A DNA stretch of 11,628 nt from CAYOKT01 sp964404605 (GCA_964404605.1 CAYOKT010000090.1:1-11628), one strand, 5' to 3'. Numbered from the stretch's first letter, positions 1 through 7,454 are shown. Translations and numbers: made by a program. The notes: generated by a model not told the origin, from the letters alone.

Positions 1-1275
1 CGCCCGGAGCGCCTCCCGGGCGGCCTCGAGGGTGCGGTCGATGGCCTCGCTGTCATGGGCGGCGGAGAGGAACCACGCCTCGTAGCCGCTCGGCGGCAGG
101 TGGACGCCACGCTCCAGCATCCCGCGGAAGAAGGCCGCGAAGCGCTTATGGTCCGCGGCGGCGGCGTCCTCGAAGTCCCGCACCGGCCCCTGGGCGAAAA
201 ACAGGGTCATCATCGAGCCGACCCGCTGCACGACCCCCGGTACACCCGCCTCTGAGAGAGCCCCTTCCAGCCCGGCGGCCAGCCTCCCGGAAACCGTTTC
301 GAGGGCAGTGTACACCGATTCGTCCAGCCGCCGCAGGGTCTCCAGCCCGGCGGTCATCGCCAGCGGATTGCCGCTGAGGGTGCCGGCCTGGTACACCGGC
401 CCTTCGGGCGCGATCATCGCCATCAGCTCCCCATGCCCCCCGAACGCCCCGACCGGCAACCCGCCGCCGATCACCTTGCCGAAGGTGGAGAGGTCGGGGC
501 GGACCCCGTAGAGTTCCTGCGCACCGCCGGGGTGGACCCGGAACCCGGTCATCACCTCGTCAAAGATGAGGAGGGCACCGTTCTCATCACAGAGGGCACG
601 CAGTCCCGCGAGGAAACCCTCGGCGGGCGGGACGACGCCCATGTTCCCCGCCACCGGCTCGACGATGACCGCCGCGACACGCTCTCCCTCCTCCGCGAAG
701 AGGTTCCGCACCGACTCGAGGTCATTGTACCGGGCGACGCGGGTGTCGCGGGCCGCGCCCCCGGTCACCCCGGGGCTGTCGGGCAGGCCGAGGGTGGCGA
801 CACCCGACCCCGCGCGGATCAGGAAGGGGTCGGCGTGGCCGTGGTAGCACCCGGCGAACTTGATGATCACCGGCCGCCCGGTGGCCGCGCGGGCGAGGCG
901 GACGGCGGACATGGTCGCCTCGGTGCCGGAGTTGACGAAACGGATGCGCTCCACGCCCGGCACGCGGCGGAGGATCTCCTCGGCCAGCTCGACCTCCGCC
1001 GGGCAGGGGGAGCCGTAGCTCGTCCCCCGCTCCACCGCCCGCTGCAAGGCCGCGGTCACCTCCGGGTGAGCATGACCGAGGATCATCGGCCCCCAGGAGC
1101 CGATGTAGTCGATGAACTCGACGCCGTCCACATCCCGCAGCCGGCAGCCGGAGGCCGACTCGATGAAGAGCGGCGACCCGCCCACCGCGCGGAAGGCGCG
1201 CACCGGCGAGTCCACCCCGCCCGGCAGCGCCCTTTTCGCCCGCTCGAACAGCGCCTCGGATCGTTCCCGTTTCAT
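1..1275 (-). CDS. hemL: Glutamate-1-semialdehyde 2,1-aminomutase (3' end cut by window edge)
   Basis: This PLP enzyme converts glutamate-1-semialdehyde to 5-aminolevulinate, the last step of the C5 route to the first tetrapyrrole precursor, in the cytosol. The reverse strand reads open for 425 codons from ATG at 1275 to the window edge. The family is usually about 425-430 residues, so only the last few residues and the stop are missing. Visible family marks are the N-terminal PGGVDSPVRAF, the NSGTEA cofactor-binding motif at residues 115-120, a YHGHAD motif near 144-149, an FDEVMTGFR segment, and FGKVIGGGLP with the Schiff-base lysine at about K267. The ribosome binding site would lie in the adjacent 100-N gap, so the start rests on homology. 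It follows hemB on the same strand with only the gap between, which suggests one operon. The identification is very secure. Confidence 0.95.
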   Translation of the reverse strand, partial: MKRERSEALFERAKRALPGGVDSPVRAFRAVGGSPLFIESASGCRLRDVDGVEFIDYIGSWGPMILGHAHPEVTAALQRAVERGTSYGSPCPAEVELAEEILRRVPGVERIRFVNSGTEATMSAVRLARAATGRPVIIKFAGCYHGHADPFLIRAGSGVATLGLPDSPGVTGGAARDTRVARYNDLESVRNLFAEEGERVAAVIVEPVAGNMGVVPPAEGFLAGLRALCDENGALLIFDEVMTGFRVHPGGAQELYGVRPDLSTFGKVIGGGLPVGAFGGHGELMAMIAPEGPVYQAGTLSGNPLAMTAGLETLRRLDESVYTALETVSGRLAAGLEGALSEAGVPGVVQRVGSMMTLFFAQGPVRDFEDAAAADHKRFAAFFRGMLERGVHLPPSGYEAWFLSAAHDSEAIDRTLEAAREALRA

Positions 1276-1280
1276 CCCGT

Positions 1281-1380
1281 NNNNNNNNNNNNNNNNNNNN
1301 NNNNNNNNNNNNNNNNNNNNNNNNNNNNNNNNNNNNNNNNNNNNNNNNNNNNNNNNNNNNNNNNNNNNNNNNNNNNNNNN
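1281..1380. other. Assembly gap of 100 N
   Basis: Exactly 100 unknown bases separate hemB from hemL. A round 100 is a conventional placeholder for a scaffold join of unknown length. The real hemB-hemL spacing, the hemL ribosome binding site and any gene between them cannot be read. Confidence 0.98.
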
Positions 1381-1381
1381 T

Positions 1382-2368
1382 TCACTCCACCCCGCCTTCC
1401 CGGAGCCAGCCGGCGACCTCGCCGGCGTAGTAGGTCAGGATGAAATCGGCGCCGGCGCGCTTGAGCGCGGTCAGCGCCTCGAGCACGCTTCGCTTCCGGT
1501 CGAGCCAGCCCTGGCGTGCCGCGGCTTCGAGCATCGCGTACTCGCCGGACACCTGGTAGGCCGCGGTGACCCGGGCGAACGTGGCCTTCACCGCCGCGAG
1601 GACATCGAGGCAGGGCATCCCCGGCTTGACCATGATCATGTCCGCGCCCTCCTCGAGGTCCAGGGCGGCCTCGCGCAGGGCCTCCTCGCCGTTGGCGGGG
1701 TCCATCTGGTACCCGCGGCGGTCCCCGAACTGGGGCGCCGACCCGGCGGCGTCGCGGAAGGGGCCGTAGAAGGCGCTGGCGTACTTCACCGCGTAGGAGA
1801 GGATGGCGGTCCGGGTGAATCCCTCGGCGTCCAGCCCCTCCCGGACCGCGCCGATGCGGCCGTCCATCATGTCCGAGGGGGCGACGATGTCCGCGCCCGC
1901 GCGGGCGTGGCTGACGGCGACACGCGCGAGCAGCTCGAGGGTGGCATCGTTGTCCACTTCGCCGTCGTGGATCACCCCGCAATGGCCGTGGCTGGTGTAC
2001 TCGCAGAGGCAGACATCGGTGATCACCGCCAGGTCCGGCGCAACGGACTTGATCGCGCGGACGGCCCGCTGCACCTCCGCCTCATCGTCATAGGCCGCGC
2101 TGCCCATCTCGTCCTTGTAGGAGGGGATGCCGAAGAGGAGCACCGCCGGAACGCCCAGCTCTGCCAGGCGGGCGGCCTCCCCGGCGGCGAGGTCCACCGA
2201 GAGGTGGTACTGGCCGGGCATGCTGGCGATCTCCTCGCGCACCCCCGTGCCCGGGACGACGAACAGCGGCTGGACGAGGTCATCCACGACCAGGCGTGTT
2301 TCACGGACGAGGCGGCGCAGGGCGGGCGTGCGGCGCAACCGCCGCGGCCGATCGACGGGAAAGCTCAT
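1382..2368 (-). CDS. hemB: Delta-aminolevulinic acid dehydratase (porphobilinogen synthase)
   Basis: This cytosolic enzyme condenses two 5-aminolevulinate molecules into porphobilinogen, the step directly after HemL. The 328-residue product has the normal family length. It carries the zinc-type cysteine cluster DVCLCEYTSHGHCG (C120, C122, C130) and the two active-site lysines, K195 in SYAVKYASAFYGP and K248 in MIMVKPGMP, the latter forming the substrate Schiff base. I chose ATG at 2368 because an AAGGGGAG ribosome binding site sits just upstream. An in-frame ATG at 2383 lacks one and would add only five residues. The stop lies one base from the gap, and hemL follows on the same strand. The cysteine cluster indicates the zinc-dependent class rather than the magnesium-only class found in some bacteria. 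Confidence 0.97.
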   Translation of the reverse strand: MSFPVDRPRRLRRTPALRRLVRETRLVVDDLVQPLFVVPGTGVREEIASMPGQYHLSVDLAAGEAARLAELGVPAVLLFGIPSYKDEMGSAAYDDEAEVQRAVRAIKSVAPDLAVITDVCLCEYTSHGHCGVIHDGEVDNDATLELLARVAVSHARAGADIVAPSDMMDGRIGAVREGLDAEGFTRTAILSYAVKYASAFYGPFRDAAGSAPQFGDRRGYQMDPANGEEALREAALDLEEGADMIMVKPGMPCLDVLAAVKATFARVTAAYQVSGEYAMLEAAARQGWLDRKRSVLEALTALKRAGADFILTYYAGEVAGWLREGGVE

Positions 2369-2370
2369 GG

Positions 2371-2380
2371 TTCTCCCCTT
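2371..2380 (-). promoter_or_regulatory. Ribosome binding site of hemB
   Basis: Read on the minus strand, AAGGGGAG ends a few bases before the ATG at 2368. It decides between the two in-frame ATG codons, because the site overlaps the coding region of the longer alternative that starts at 2383. Confidence 0.7.
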
Positions 2381-2481
2381 CATTCGGAAAGGTCAGGTCC
2401 AAAGATACGTGGAGGATGGCCACGGTGGCGAGATCAGGCGGAGGCTGACAGGAGAGGAGATAGTCCCCCTGGAATACTACA

Positions 2482-3348
2482 CTACGGCTTTGCGACCGCT
2501 GCATTGACGATCATGACCACGGCCGCCGCAAGGGTGGTCACGGCGAATAGGGTTTTCAGGTAGGCAGGTTTGGTCTTGAGGGCGATCCGCCCTCCGAGAG
2601 TGCCTCCGACGATGGTTGCGGCCGCGATCGGAATCGCCCACACCGGGTTGAAACTGCCATGGAGAGCGTGGCCCATGAACCCGGCGAACGCGGTAGAGGC
2701 GACCATGACCGTTGCCGTTCCAACGGCGATATGCATGGGCAAACCGCAGGCGAGGACCATCAGGGGAACGAGGAACGAACCACCCGACACGCCGACCATC
2801 CCGGCGAAAAATCCGGTCGCCGCCGCGACGGGAACGACGAGCCACAGGTTGATGATATAGAGTTCTTCGCCCGCCTTCAGGTTCCAATAACCGATACGCC
2901 CATCCGGTTTCCCGTCTCGCTGCCGGAACGGAAAGAGCATCATGATCCCGGCGACAACCAGCAGAAGCGAATAAACGAGCTTCAATTGCACCCCGGAGAA
3001 ATGATGGGCGAGGAACCCGCCGAAGAACGCCATGCCGGCCGTGATCACGCCGATGAACACGGCGAGCGGCCAGGAGAGCGCCTTGTGCTTGTGGAAAATC
3101 AAGGTCGCGGCAAGCGCGGTGGTGAACAGCACGAATTGGCCGGTCGTCGCGGCCTCGTGCATGGGAATACCGGCCAGGGCGAGGGTGAGGACGTAAAAGT
3201 TCCCGCCCCCCCGGCCGGTCATGGTCATGATGATCGCCAGCACGAAAATGATCGCGGCCACGATCGTAATCTGCAACACCCTCTCACCTTCCTTGCGTAT
3301 TGCCCGTTCTTCCCGGTATGCTGCCATGGCACGCCGGCGGTCGTTCAT
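2482..3348 (-). CDS. Sulfite exporter TauE/SafE family membrane permease
   Basis: This is a polytopic inner-membrane protein of the TauE/SafE (formerly DUF81) family, whose members are proposed to carry sulfite, sulfoacetate or related organosulfur anions. The substrate here is unknown. The sequence has about eight hydrophobic segments and shows the family's internal duplication: G-R-GGG followed by AGIPMHEA at about residues 45-66, and GVSGGSF followed by CGLPMHIA at about 186-208. The long form from ATG at 3348 has 288 residues with a charged, non-membrane N-terminus of 23 residues. A GTG at 3279 has a much better ribosome binding site and would give a 265-residue protein starting directly at the first membrane helix, so the true start is uncertain. 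It lies 113 bases upstream of hemB on the same strand. No sulfur-metabolism gene is nearby to indicate a substrate. Confidence 0.9.
   Translation of the reverse strand: MNDRRRAMAAYREERAIRKEGERVLQITIVAAIIFVLAIIMTMTGRGGGNFYVLTLALAGIPMHEAATTGQFVLFTTALAATLIFHKHKALSWPLAVFIGVITAGMAFFGGFLAHHFSGVQLKLVYSLLLVVAGIMMLFPFRQRDGKPDGRIGYWNLKAGEELYIINLWLVVPVAAATGFFAGMVGVSGGSFLVPLMVLACGLPMHIAVGTATVMVASTAFAGFMGHALHGSFNPVWAIPIAAATIVGGTLGGRIALKTKPAYLKTLFAVTTLAAAVVMIVNAAVAKP
3280..3294 (-). promoter_or_regulatory. Ribosome binding site for an internal GTG start of the TauE/SafE gene
   Basis: On the minus strand AGGAAGG (3293-3287) is followed after seven bases by GTG at 3279 and then TTG at 3276. This is stronger than anything in front of the ATG at 3348, where GGAG lies about 12 bases away. 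It favours a 265-residue protein without the charged N-terminal extension. Confidence 0.45.
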
Positions 3349-3431
3349 ACAAGAGGATCACTCCGGCCCATGATCCTACCTGATGGGATGCTCGAAACCT
3401 ACGGGTGATGCCGGAAAATACAGGAAATCGC

Positions 3432-3454
3432 GGAGGCGGCTTGAAGCCGCCTCC
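3432..3454. repeat. GC-rich hairpin (9-bp arms, 5-base loop)
   Basis: GGAGGCGGC and GCCGCCTCC form a perfect 9-bp stem around TTGAA. The downstream tract is C-rich (CCCCTT), not a T-run, so a rho-independent terminator is unlikely, and neither flanking gene ends here. It lies between two divergent genes and is more like an intergenic palindromic repeat or a leader structure. Confidence 0.55.
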
Positions 3455-3516
3455 CCCCTTCCATCCCGGGCGAGAAAAACCCGAGGCGAATCCGCACTCT
3501 TCCCTCCACCCAAACC

Positions 3517-3545
3517 TTGACATCTGTGCAGCTCTCTGCTATCTA
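3517..3545 (+). promoter_or_regulatory. Sigma70-like promoter candidate for the propeller gene
   Basis: A perfect TTGACA box (3517-3522) is followed by a 17-base spacer and TATCTA (3540-3545), a weaker -10 box with three of six consensus bases. It would give an untranslated leader of about 240 bases in front of the start at 3791. Divergent phyla may use other consensus sequences, so this is a candidate only. Confidence 0.4.
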
Positions 3546-3790
3546 TCGTGAAAGATGGAAGTTTTTACAACCGCGAAAGGGAGGACAACAGCTCTTTTCG
3601 GGCGCCGTGATACGCTGGCGTTGTATCGTCGGTCAAATACCGGCCATGGACATCATTCACGTCCGGCGAACTGCGCATCTCCTCCGGCCGCCCGAACGGC
3701 CTTGCACGAAGCAACCGCCCGCATCGCTTTTCCCTCCGCGGGAATCGACGCATGGGTTGAACTGCTCATGAGACGGCGGAGGACGCATCC

Positions 3791-6142
3791 ATGCAACAGC
3801 GTCGACTTCACATAGGACGCCCGCATCTCCTGGTCGTCCTGTTTCTGCTATTCTACTTGACCCCCTCTTGCCTTGAAGCTTCCTGGCAACTCGAATCCAT
3901 CGGGACCGCGAGCGCGAGGTGCTTCGCCTCCAGTGAGGACGGCAGCCGTCTCTTCGTCGGAACAAACAGCGCGGGACTGTGGATGAGTCCCGATGGCGGC
4001 GCTTCCTGGCAACCGCTCAACGACCGTTTCCTCCCGGTCAGCGACACGCAGAACACCTTCTTCCCCTTCACGATAGAAGCCGTGGACCCCCAGGCGGACA
4101 CGGTGATCGTGAACGCCGTCCTGCCCTTCGACGACGCGGGCACGATCTACACCCTGGACGGCGGCGCCACCTGGCAGCCGCTTGCCAGTCCCCTCGGCCC
4201 GACTGGGGGGGTTGAAACCTACGTCACCGTCAGCCGAACCGACCACGACCGCTGGTACTTCTGTGACCGGCGCGGCTTTGCCCGCTCGATGGACGCGGGC
4301 CGAACCTGGGATCGACTTGTCAGTTACACGGAATCGAACGTGCGATTCGGCTTGTATGAAGATCCTCTTTCAGACAGCACCTTATTCATGTTGAGCATTT
4401 ACGTATACAGCTTTACGGAGGATTACCCGTTCAACGGCCTTTCACGCAGCGATGACGGTGGTGCGACATGGTACGTGGCCATCGACCTCTACGACCTTTA
4501 CGGGATTGAATATGCAGCATTCTCTGATGTTCTCAGGCTTTCTAATGGAGACCTGATCACCTGTGTGAACTATACGATCCCGGAAGGGTGGTTTACACGA
4601 AACCTCCTGCGATCCCGGGATGACGGCCAGACATGGGAGAGGATCGGGGACGGCTTGCCACGGAGTTTTTATCCGTCAAAACTGATCGAGGATCAGGATA
4701 TCCCGGGCAGGCTGTACATCACCGGGGACGGTAGGCGGGGTATCTTCTTTTCCGAAGATTACGGCGATTCTTTCCAACGGATGCTGAACGGCTTGCCGGA
4801 GAATAACTATTACGCCCGGGACATCAAGCAGAACCCCTACTCCGGCGAACTTCATGTGAGTTCTACATCGTACAACGTTTTTCGCTCCTCGGATCACGGG
4901 GGAAACTGGATCCCGGCTCCCTCGCCGCCCGTCCATTGGGACGGCAGCTTCTTCATCTTTCCGGAGTTTATCTCCTACGTAGATTACTCCACCCGGCTCT
5001 GGCTTCTCGAATCCCCCTGGGAGCAATGGCGGGAAATCCTGCTCCCCTCCCTGCCGGATACGATCATGAACAACGCACCGATTCTCTACAAGAACCAGGA
5101 TCAAATCGCAACGTATGTAACGAAAAGCTCATTCTGGGATCTCACGCTGCCGCACATCTGCCAGTCGGTACACTCCGAGGACGACGGCCAAAGTTGGGCC
5201 TTCGAGGAGCCTTACGATCGCCTGATTCAGGGAGTGTTCTATACATTCGAGCGTGGCGACAGCCTCCTCTGGCTTTCCTATACACAGGATCGCCGCGAAG
5301 TGGCGCTCACCAGCGATCATGGCCTCCACTGGCAGTTCTTTCCCCTCCCGGAAGACTATCGCGTGCGAGGGTACGGCGCGAACGAGGAATCGATCTACAT
5401 CATGGTACAGACCGACGTCCTTCGGCTCGACGAGGAGAACGGGACCTGGGAGGAACTGTCCTATCCGCTGCAACCGGACCAGTTCGAGGTGTCCGATGTG
5501 TTCATCGTGGCCGGCGAGCACCTGTTCCTGTTGGATCAAGAACACATCCAGCACTGGTCTGACGGAACTTGGGAGCAGCGGGGGTTCGTTCCCATCCTGG
5601 AGGATTGGACACCCAAATCCATGACGGCCGTCACCGGGGATGACACCCTGCTGGTGATCTCTTCAGCATACTACAATTCGCTGTGGATCTCGGATGACAT
5701 GGGCTGGTCCTGGGATATCGTCCAGATCGAGTTTCCCTATCCCCGCCAGGTCAGGGGTATCTGGACGACACGATATGATCCGTATCGCGGGCGACTGTGG
5801 GCCTCGACCGGGATGGGTGTCTGCTGGGTGGACCTGGAGGAGCTTGCCGTCCCGGGCGACACGCTCCGCTTCCATCCCACGACGTTTTCACTGCTCGATG
5901 TCTACCCGAACCCCTTCAACGACGCCGCGCGAATCCGCTACACCCTGCCGCGACCGGGCCGCATCACGATCAGGATGTACACCCTCGAGGGACGGCTGGT
6001 GAAAACGCTGCTCCAGGGAGAACGACCCGCGGGAAGCGGGGAGATTCCCATTGACGGGTCGGGTCTCGCTTCCGGGGAATACTTCATCCGCCTGGAAGCG
6101 AACGGACGGGAACTCACCCGAAAGGTCATCCTGCTGAAATAA
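3791..6142 (+). CDS. Secreted Asp-box (BNR/sortilin-like) beta-propeller protein with type IX C-terminal sorting domain
   Basis: The 783-residue protein begins with an export signal: basic MQQRRLHIGRPH, a hydrophobic core at about residues 13-24, and probable cleavage near LEA-SWQ at about 30. The body carries about ten Asp-box turns of the S-x-D-x-G-x-x-W type, at about residues 66, 121, 166, 220, 275, 321, 366, 462, 507 and 634. These mark beta-propeller blades like those of sortilin/VPS10 and BNR-repeat proteins. Residues about 698-783 form a type A C-terminal sorting domain with YPNPFN at 705-710, the later LASGEYFIRLEANG pattern, and a C-terminus ending in KVILLK. This domain directs cargo of the type IX (Por) system across the outer membrane. 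GGAGGA lies seven bases before the ATG. No catalytic residues are evident, so substrate binding or an adhesive role is a guess. Its middle is visibly less GC-rich than the neighbouring genes. Confidence 0.85.
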   Translation: MQQRRLHIGRPHLLVVLFLLFYLTPSCLEASWQLESIGTASARCFASSEDGSRLFVGTNSAGLWMSPDGGASWQPLNDRFLPVSDTQNTFFPFTIEAVDPQADTVIVNAVLPFDDAGTIYTLDGGATWQPLASPLGPTGGVETYVTVSRTDHDRWYFCDRRGFARSMDAGRTWDRLVSYTESNVRFGLYEDPLSDSTLFMLSIYVYSFTEDYPFNGLSRSDDGGATWYVAIDLYDLYGIEYAAFSDVLRLSNGDLITCVNYTIPEGWFTRNLLRSRDDGQTWERIGDGLPRSFYPSKLIEDQDIPGRLYITGDGRRGIFFSEDYGDSFQRMLNGLPENNYYARDIKQNPYSGELHVSSTSYNVFRSSDHGGNWIPAPSPPVHWDGSFFIFPEFISYVDYSTRLWLLESPWEQWREILLPSLPDTIMNNAPILYKNQDQIATYVTKSSFWDLTLPHICQSVHSEDDGQSWAFEEPYDRLIQGVFYTFERGDSLLWLSYTQDRREVALTSDHGLHWQFFPLPEDYRVRGYGANEESIYIMVQTDVLRLDEENGTWEELSYPLQPDQFEVSDVFIVAGEHLFLLDQEHIQHWSDGTWEQRGFVPILEDWTPKSMTAVTGDDTLLVISSAYYNSLWISDDMGWSWDIVQIEFPYPRQVRGIWTTRYDPYRGRLWASTGMGVCWVDLEELAVPGDTLRFHPTTFSLLDVYPNPFNDAARIRYTLPRPGRITIRMYTLEGRLVKTLLQGERPAGSGEIPIDGSGLASGEYFIRLEANGRELTRKVILLK

Positions 6143-6159
6143 GTCCGCCTCCCTGCCCG

Positions 6160-6259
6160 NNNNNNNNNNNNNNNNNNNNNNNNNNNNNNNNNNNNNNNNN
6201 NNNNNNNNNNNNNNNNNNNNNNNNNNNNNNNNNNNNNNNNNNNNNNNNNNNNNNNNNNN
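6160..6259. other. Assembly gap of 100 N
   Basis: This second placeholder gap of exactly 100 unknown bases lies between the end of the propeller gene and the 3' part of the convergent regulator gene. It hides the regulator's last codons and any terminators. Linkage across it depends on scaffolding. Confidence 0.98.
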
Positions 6260-6260
6260 T

Positions 6261-6608
6261 GAGGTAACGGACGAACGCTGCCACGGCCCGCCGCTCCTCC
6301 TCCGACAACCCCTGTAGAACCGACTCCCCCCCCGCCCGGCCGCCGCGACCGGACCGGCCGGTTCTCTCGGGAACTTCGGCGAGGTACCCGGCGAGTTCCA
6401 TCAGCTTGAGGTAGGAAATACCCAGAACCCCCGCGAGCCGCTGAAGCACACGGGGTGAGGGGTTGTTCACCACGCCCGCCTCGAGCTTCTGGAGATAGGT
6501 GGGCGAAATCTTCGCCGGCCCGGCCACCGCCGCCAACGACAGCCCGCCGGACAATCGCACATTTTTCAGCTCTTTGCCAAGTTCCACCGTCATGCCCTTG
6601 CCGGCCAT
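6261..6608 (-). CDS. XRE-family helix-turn-helix transcriptional regulator (3' end lost in gap)
   Basis: The readable part encodes 116 residues. Residues about 10-74 form a Cro/CI-type helix-turn-helix domain, with LSLAAVAGPAKISPTYLQKL as the helix-turn-helix and a following LEAGVVNNPSPRVLQRLAGVLG that is typical of XRE proteins. A Gly/Arg-rich linker (about 80-94) leads to LSEEERRAVAAFVRYL, which resembles the short C-terminal helix of many small XRE regulators. Only a few residues are therefore probably missing in the gap. AAGAGG lies seven bases before the ATG at 6608. It is divergent from the GyrI-like gene at 6698 across a region with paired palindromes, so autoregulation and control of that neighbour are likely but inferred. 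The ligand, if any, is unknown. Confidence 0.85.
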
Positions 6609-6632
6609 CGTAAAACCTCTTGACTCTGCCTA

Positions 6633-6660
6633 AACTATAGTTGTAGTATACACTATAGTT
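6633..6660. promoter_or_regulatory. Paired palindromic operator candidate between divergent genes
   Basis: Two copies of the palindrome ACTATAGT (6634-6641 and 6652-6659) lie 18 bases apart centre to centre, with a third small palindrome, GTATAC (6646-6651), between them. They stand out as AT-rich in a GC-rich setting and overlap the promoter predicted for the XRE gene. Such doubled dyads are typical binding sites for a dimeric helix-turn-helix repressor. That the adjacent XRE protein binds here is inference. Confidence 0.6.
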
Positions 6661-6673
6661 GATGCGATTGCAA
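6645..6673 (-). promoter_or_regulatory. Promoter candidate for the XRE regulator
   Basis: On the minus strand TTGCAA (6673-6668) is followed after 17 bases by TATACT (6650-6645), about 37 bases before the start codon. The -10 box lies between the two ACTATAGT palindromes and the spacer covers one of them, so a bound repressor would block it. No equally good plus-strand promoter was found, although TATAGT at 6654-6659 could serve as a -10 for the GyrI-like gene. Confidence 0.5.
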
Positions 6674-6697
6674 GCCCGGAACGGGCGGGAGGATTCC

Positions 6698-7330
6698 ATG
6701 GAGAAGGTTGAGCTGACAAGGAACCTGAGGGAGCTGTACACGGCCACCGGCAAGGTCAAGGAAGTCATTGCGGAACGGGGGACATTTCTCTGCCTGGACG
6801 ACGTGGGAGACCCGGGCGGGGAAACCTGCGCGCGGATGGTTGAACAGTTGTTCTCGGTTGCCTATGCGGTCAGGAGACGGCTGAAAAAGGCGGGACGGCT
6901 GGATTTCAGGGTTTCGAGGCTGGAGTTTCGCTGGATGTGCGACCCGAAGGAGACGCCAAGGTCTGAGTGGGTTTGGCGGGTGATGGTGCGTGTTCCGGAT
7001 GCGGTCACCAAGGCGGATCTGAAAGCCGCCGAAAGAACGGCGCCGGACACGAAGGGGCCGGACATCCCTCGGGTCAAGCGTGTATCTTGGCGTGAGGGAC
7101 GCGCGCTCCAGGTGCTCCATGTCGGCCCCCGTGAGCAGGCCGGTCCGGCCTACGCGAAACTGCGGGAGCGGGCCGATGCACTCGGATACCGGGTACGTGG
7201 GCAGGGACACGAGGTCTACCTGAACACCCCCGCGCGGGTTCCACCAGACAAGCTGAAAACGATCGTACGCCTGCCCATCGCCTGGCCGAGACCTGAGTAT
7301 ACACGCGGTGCGTCTGAAAGGGCGGTATAA
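6698..7330 (+). CDS. GyrI-like small-molecule-binding domain protein
   Basis: The 210-residue protein matches the stand-alone GyrI-like (SOUL/GyrI superfamily, COG4832-type) pattern. It has an N-terminal EKVELTRNLRELYTATGKVKE, then FLCLDDVGDPGG at about 30-41, LFSVAYAVRRRLKK at about 51-64, the tryptophan-rich EWVWRVMVRVPDAVT at about 90-104, EGRALQVLHVGP at about 133-144, and HEVYLNTP followed by PPDKLKTIVRLPI near the end. Related domains bind hydrophobic or cationic small molecules and often serve as the sensor part of AraC/MerR regulators; stand-alone members are mostly uncharacterised. I chose ATG at 6698 because GGGAGG lies five bases upstream; the open frame extends 13 codons further without such support. 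It is divergent from the XRE regulator. The residues after RLPI resemble a second, broken copy downstream (7404-7454). Confidence 0.85.
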   Translation: MEKVELTRNLRELYTATGKVKEVIAERGTFLCLDDVGDPGGETCARMVEQLFSVAYAVRRRLKKAGRLDFRVSRLEFRWMCDPKETPRSEWVWRVMVRVPDAVTKADLKAAERTAPDTKGPDIPRVKRVSWREGRALQVLHVGPREQAGPAYAKLRERADALGYRVRGQGHEVYLNTPARVPPDKLKTIVRLPIAWPRPEYTRGASERAV

Positions 7331-7349
7331 AGATGACCGGGATATGAGA

Positions 7350-7400
7350 CCCGGGACTGCCCACCTACGCCTGCGGCTTCGGCCGGCGAAAAGTCCCGGG
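7350..7400. repeat. CCCGGG-bounded intergenic repeat, copy 1
   Basis: CCCGGGACT (7350-7358) and AGTCCCGGG (7392-7400) are perfect 9-bp inverted arms around a 33-base centre. The centre contains CGCCTGCGGCT and a smaller inverted repeat (CGCC/GGCG). The same arrangement, including CGCCTGCGGCT, recurs at 11363-11420, and related arms occur at 11432-11480. It could act as a transcript hairpin after the GyrI-like gene but has no T-run. Confidence 0.6.
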
Positions 7401-7403
7401 CCA

Positions 7404-7454
7404 CCCGTCGCCTGGCCGAGACCCGATTATTCTGAAGGGACGGCAGAGAGATGA
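7404..7454 (+). pseudogene. Remnant 3' end of a second GyrI-like gene
   Basis: Read in frame, this stretch gives PVAWPRPDYSEGTAER and then TGA, matching the tail of the intact upstream gene (PIAWPRPEYTRGASERAV). The differences look like coding evolution: conservative changes I/V, E/D and T/S, and one 12-base, hence in-frame, indel. A DNA match of 22 of 27 bases continues to GATGACCG at 7457. Upstream of 7404 the similarity stops almost where the CCCGGG repeat ends (7400). I infer a tandem paralogue whose body was lost, leaving only its tail. Confidence 0.55.

Larger units (their letters stand above)
3349..3790. other. Non-coding region between divergent genes
   Basis: These 442 bases separate the minus-strand permease from the plus-strand propeller gene. 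They hold a GC-rich hairpin (3432-3454) and a rightward promoter candidate (3517-3545). The roughly 245 bases between that promoter and the propeller start contain open frames, for example from 3555, but their third codon positions show no GC bias and the translations resemble no family I know. I read them as untranslated leader. Confidence 0.6.

Noticed and set aside
433..1443. Long plus-strand frame running through the hemL region and the N gap
   Set aside because: It is opposite a clear hemL frame, reads through unknown bases, and its translation is Arg/Gly/Pro-rich with no family likeness. It is a GC-rich shadow.
1112..2563. 483-codon plus-strand frame opposite hemB
   Set aside because: It crosses the gap and lies antisense to an unmistakable hemB. 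High GC makes long antisense frames common.
3555..3815. 86-codon plus-strand frame upstream of and overlapping the propeller start
   Set aside because: It has no good ribosome binding site, no third-position GC bias and no recognisable motifs. It is better explained as leader sequence.
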